In this document: in pieces, positions 59,886-64,000 of the stretch | Position numbering within the stretch: position 1 is the stretch's first letter | Layout of the letters: each line of letters begins with the position of its first letter | From: Punica granatum | Taxonomy: Eukaryota > Streptophyta > Magnoliopsida > Myrtales > Lythraceae | NCBI RefSeq assembly: GCF_007655135.1 | Contig: NC_045130.1 | Span: 17,737,363 to 17,801,362 of the forward strand | Length of the DNA stretch: 64,000 nucleotides | Direction of reading: 5' to 3' | Made by a program: the position numbers and the translations under genes | Notes under the pieces: generated by a model | Told to the model about the DNA's origin: nothing | The model's database searches: none | What the model saw: the letters and a program-made list of their open reading frames with translations, nothing else

Positions 59886-62644
59886 ATGAATATCTTTCGG
59901 ATTTGTATTCCCATCACATCCTCCCCATAGGTCCTATCCTGTCCAAGCGACTAAACATAACCTAAAGCTCAATGGCGAGACTTATACTATGTAATGATTA
60001 AAGGAGAACTGACAGTCAATGCATTTTAGACTGAGATGGAAAAGCGCAACCCATTTTGCGTTGACCTAATTGGACTTAAGTGAACTTATTTTGCATGAAT
60101 ACCGACTAAGGGCTCTAGGTCCATTTCACTTGGCCTATAATTTTAAAAAAATTGAAAGCTCGTGTAAGTGATTATGTGCATCCATGATGATATGTGATTA
60201 TTTAAATTGATTGCAAATTGAATCCGCATGAATTTGACTAATCACTTATACTTGCCTTGATTCATCAAATTGATTAAAATCAGGCCCAAACCTTTAGGCT
60301 GTGGTGAGCGAGGGGTCCACGTGTGGTAACTTTGGGATTGTAGGCCCATGAACCTCAAATCGATTTTTCAATTCGGACGCAGGGAACAATCCCGAGGTTA
60401 GCACGTGCGCAATTTGGAGTGTACACGAGGGTCGACCAAATGATTTCGATAATCGAGTCTCACATGAACAGATTTTGATTTCTCAATTAACGGTAAGCCC
60501 GAAAAAAAAAAAAAGCCCCACTTGTATTAGACCCAGAATCCCCAATTATTGTGGACAATTTTTAAGTCTTTTCGAGAGGTCTATGAAGGGGAAAATGAAA
60601 AGAAAACGAGCGAATTGATTGTAATGGGCCAAGTAGTTGAGGGAAGCCCGTGGCCCACTCCTTGTAATTTTGATGAAATCCATGTAGTTCCCGGGTCTAA
60701 TGTGAGTGAGGTAAGGAGGCTGAGAATAGATTTATTTGAATGAATTTAATCATTTGAGATAGTCCAATACATGAAACCGATTAGAAATAGGTTAATCCAC
60801 TTGGCATGGGAGGATAACCTATAAATGATAAGCATATAGCCTAGGTCTTATATTTCATCTAATTGGACATAGGCTCATCTCGTGAAAAATTAGCAAGATG
60901 CATTCTTAGACCCAAGAATACATTTGCATGATGAATAAATAGGTCGAAGATTAATAAAACCGACTTGATCATGTGAGAGTTTTTTTTCTTTTTTTTTTTT
61001 GCTGTTGATGGTGTCCAGTGTCGTAACAATCGACTAGTCCACCAGGCGATGTACTGTACAGCCTGGGACCCGCCATTAAACCCTAGATTTGGCCATCAAC
61101 ACTCAGCCACTTGTATTATAAGGAAGACATACACTCAACCTCAGTTCCTCATTGGCCATCAATTCAGGACTCGAGCTCTTCTTCTTCATCATGGCGATTG
61201 GTGACTGCTCGACCCGATCGCCATTGCTGCTCTCCTCCTCTGCCTCTCTCCCTCTCGCTGTCTCTGTCTGTGCGACTTTACTCATCCTCTCACGGATATT
61301 CATTCGCGAAAGAAAAATTATTTTGGTTTAATTTTCAATTTATCCCCCTGAACTTTATCCTGTTGCATTTAGCTCCTTTACTCTTTCTTTTTTTCTTTCT
61401 TTTTTCATTTCAATTAGCCCCTCCTACTTGGCAGTGGCTTGCAGCTTGACCCATCTCGCGTACTCCTTCGTCATTACTATTTTTTAGCACCATAAATTCT
61501 TGCTTGCTCAGAGCTTTGAAACTTCCTTTCGGTTGATTGGAAGGTTACTCCATATGTGATACTTCAATTTAGGGATCACAAAAGTCATGGGAGCTTTGAA
61601 TTTAAGGATCATGAAAATCACGGGAGTTTCCATCGTAAGCGCACGAAAATGCTGGATTCAATGGTAATATATATGGCACAACCGTACATACAAGTATTCC
61701 TGCCAAAGATGAAACAGTTAGGGAATCTTATATCTTTCGTCGATTCTATATGACTAATGTGGAAAAAATTGCAGATAAGTATCTTGCTAGAAGAGTCTTT
61801 CTACTGTCGAATGCGAAGTGGAAGATATAGACAATTCGCCCAGTCTTTTGAATTCGGACAATTGGTTTCTCCAGTAACATGGAAATTCTGAAGCTGGTGC
61901 CGTTATTTGTTAACAACACTTTGAAACATCTCCAGTAATCTTCCTTTAAAATTCAAGAAGGAACATAATGTAGTGCCTTTGTGGAGGAAGGAAATCGCAA
62001 TTTACATGGGAGGCTTCCCTCGACTCAGAGCTTGCTCTAAATTCCACGGCTTTGCAAATTTCACTGCTTCTGAACAATTCATTGCTTGAAGAAGGTAACA
62101 GTGCCTTCTGTTGTCACCAGTGTAGGTCAACAACAGCCCCAAATTGGGTATGGCTGCTGCAGGACTGACCTCTATTGCCGCTCGTCAAAAGCTGGAATCT
62201 ATTTACCTAGCAGGAAGGAACTGAGGACGGTTACCAAGAACGAGGTTGGGTTTTCAAGAAAGATCATACAGCATAAGAGATATTATTGATCAGGGAATGG
62301 AAGAATGCAAAAGAATGGATGCTATAGACTATATATATGATTACGATAACATCAGGAGGATAAGAATATTGGTGCTTATGTTGAAACATTTTCTTGAACA
62401 ATGAAATGAAACTTTTCTTGTTACGAGTACTAATTTCTTAAGCCAACTTCGAATCATGTTATTACTTCAAAGCGTATTATCAGTAAAAGTTTCTTGGCAG
62501 GCAAGATTTTGAGATGTATTTGTCTCTGAATCATCCCTGACAGATGAACTGATCAGGATTTCATAGCCCAACATACGGAGGAGGAAGTTGTTTCCCAAAT
62601 CCACCACCATGACGATGCTGATATTGAGATCAACCCCATCTCAC
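59886..62644. other. spacer without recognised gene
   Basis: A pyrimidine-rich, CT-repeat stretch at about 61170-61275 creates Ser/Leu-rich frames on both strands that look spurious. Nothing else is assignable; the 60.3-60.5 kb stretch has the look of repeated DNA, but I see no boundaries. Confidence 0.35.
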
Positions 62645-62791
62645 TCAGCTAGTGCCTCTCTCAACTAGCACAGGCCCAAAGACATGCTTCAGAAGGTACT
62701 TAATGAGTTCCATGATTTCTTCCTCTTCGCAAGCAGTCAAAAACTTCACTGCATCATGCGCAGAAGACGACATCAGTAGAGTAAATCTCAT
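62645..62791 (-). pseudogene. short coding-like segment, unknown family
   Basis: A 48-codon minus-strand frame begins MRFTLLMSSSAHDAVKFL and continues TACEEEEIMELIKYLLKH. It has an acidic, helix-like, protein-like composition. An acceptor-like TTACTTGTAG lies just upstream. Downstream the strand reads coding-like but with breaks. It may be an exon of a decayed gene; no family recognised. Confidence 0.3.
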
Positions 62792-63754
62792 TCGAATACT
62801 ACAAGTAAATCAGGTTGAAATAGTAACAGTCGTTGAGAGCAATTCTTTCTAGCAAGGACTGGCAAAGATGTTTTCGTCAATATATCAGTGAACACCCTGG
62901 AGAGCTTCCTCGTTAGCTAGCAGATACAAATTAAAGGAAAAGCAATAAAAACAATCATTGCACTCTCTGCAATTGCTCAAGTTTCAAAACTAACCAGCTG
63001 CGTTGCTTAAATCTTCCTATTGTGGAGATTGTTTGACGTACGGAGCCTTTCTATTGGAGCATTAATCATATAAAGAAAAACTGGCTTATAATTTGAATAG
63101 ATTAAGGTGGATAAGATTTTGAAAGTCCACCTTCAAGGTTCTCAGGTATATGTATTCGGATTGCATTCTTAAATGGATCAATCAGTAAGTAAAATCAGAA
63201 TGGCTATCATCTTTCATTTCTCTTACAGAGTTAAAACAAATCAATCAATCTCTAAAAGCAAACAAAATAGAGAAGACACTTTTTTATAGTTATTAATTCA
63301 AGGTCTGCTGGGACATACATTTGTTTTCCATTATTGCTCTAACAGCTAACCCAACAAATAAAAGAAAAAGAAAAACATCAAATCACAGTTTTGAAGCTTA
63401 TTCTGTAAGAATTCTAGTGGGACGTTACTGATGTTGTTTTAAAGATTCATGCCCCAACCTTGCTACTTCCCTACATAAAAAAATTGATTAATATCCTCAT
63501 GAATATGGATAAGAACATGTGAAACAAGCCCAGGATACAGATTTATGCTCTTCTATGCAGACATGACCTGATGTTCTAGGTGATAAAAGATATGGAGTGC
63601 AGATGATTTTAGCAAATGTTTCCATTGAGATCACTTCACATGATTTTTTTATTCCTAATTGCAGCAAATGGGTACAAGATTTATATGTACCAATATGTAC
63701 GGAAAACACTTCAACCCGTGGCAACCAATGTACTAGAGAACATCAACGTGATGC
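62792..63754. other. spacer
   Basis: AT-rich, nothing gene-like recognised. Confidence 0.4.
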
Positions 63755-63872
63755 CTTAGGCATTAGAAATCAGAAACAGCTTTGTCCATCGCTTTACAGC
63801 AAGAACAACAAATTGATTCGAAAGCATCTAGATTAGTTGTATCAGAATCTTTGACTTGGAGCAAAATTATTC
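63755..63872 (-). pseudogene. exon-like segment, copy 2 (unknown family)
   Basis: Minus strand: the acceptor-like ATTTCAG ends at 63873, then the frame reads DSDTTNLDAFESICCSCC and KAMDKAVSDF before a stop. It is the diverged partner of 58340-58468, in the same orientation, about 5.4 kb apart. Confidence 0.4.
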
Positions 63873-64000
63873 CTGAAATGATTGATATACGGTTATGTTT
63901 TAGCATATGACTAAGGCTTGGTCACATAAAAGGAAATGATCAGGAACTAGGAAAGTATGAGTTCAATCTCATATTTTAAAAGCAGTCCTGCACATATGAG

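Noticed and set aside
61111..61449. 112-codon plus-strand frame with a Ser/Leu-rich segment
   Set aside because: Built on a CT microsatellite, low complexity, no conserved motif, with a shadow frame on the other strand.

Overview
The window is nuclear DNA of a flowering plant, most likely a eudicot. It is AT-rich, its genes carry GT-AG introns, and its three protein genes belong to plant-specific subtypes (a PTEN2-type phosphatase, a D3-type cyclin and the third subunit of plant RNA polymerase II). The species cannot be named from the sequence. I see no bacterial, organellar or CRISPR sequence.

Layout. 1-4.6 kb: PTEN2 on the plus strand, 12 coding exons. 5.8-15.6 kb: a Mutator-like transposon (MULE-1) with terminal inverted repeats, whose transposase gene was split by a 6.7 kb Ty3/gypsy retrotransposon (7514-14224, minus strand) flanked by the 5-bp duplication TTAAT. 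15.8-18.7 kb: a deleted Ty1/copia element. 18.7-27.3 kb: AT-rich spacer with two fold-back elements and a tRNA-derived SINE. 27.3-29.7 kb: CYCD3 on the plus strand, four exons. 29.7-44.3 kb: spacer with three more fold-back elements and several microsatellites. 44.3-46.1 kb: NRPB3 on the minus strand, three exons. 46.25-57.27 kb: a second MULE lying 129 bp upstream of the NRPB3 start codon, itself split by a 6.1 kb gypsy element (47199-53285) flanked by GGAAG. 57.3-64 kb: spacer with a small MITE-like element, a duplicated exon-like segment and no gene I recognise.

The host genes are single-copy housekeeping or cell-cycle genes and do not form a cluster. PTEN2 dephosphorylates phosphoinositides, CYCD3 partners CDKA to phosphorylate the retinoblastoma-related protein, and NRPB3 is a Pol II assembly subunit. 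The rest is a record of transposition: two 'retroelement inside MULE' nests with readable target-site duplications, and at least four large fold-back elements. Three of the fold-back elements have a GC-rich core in AT-rich arms, and related core motifs recur in two truncated copies. All transposon genes seen carry stops, frameshifts or deletions, so none looks autonomous.
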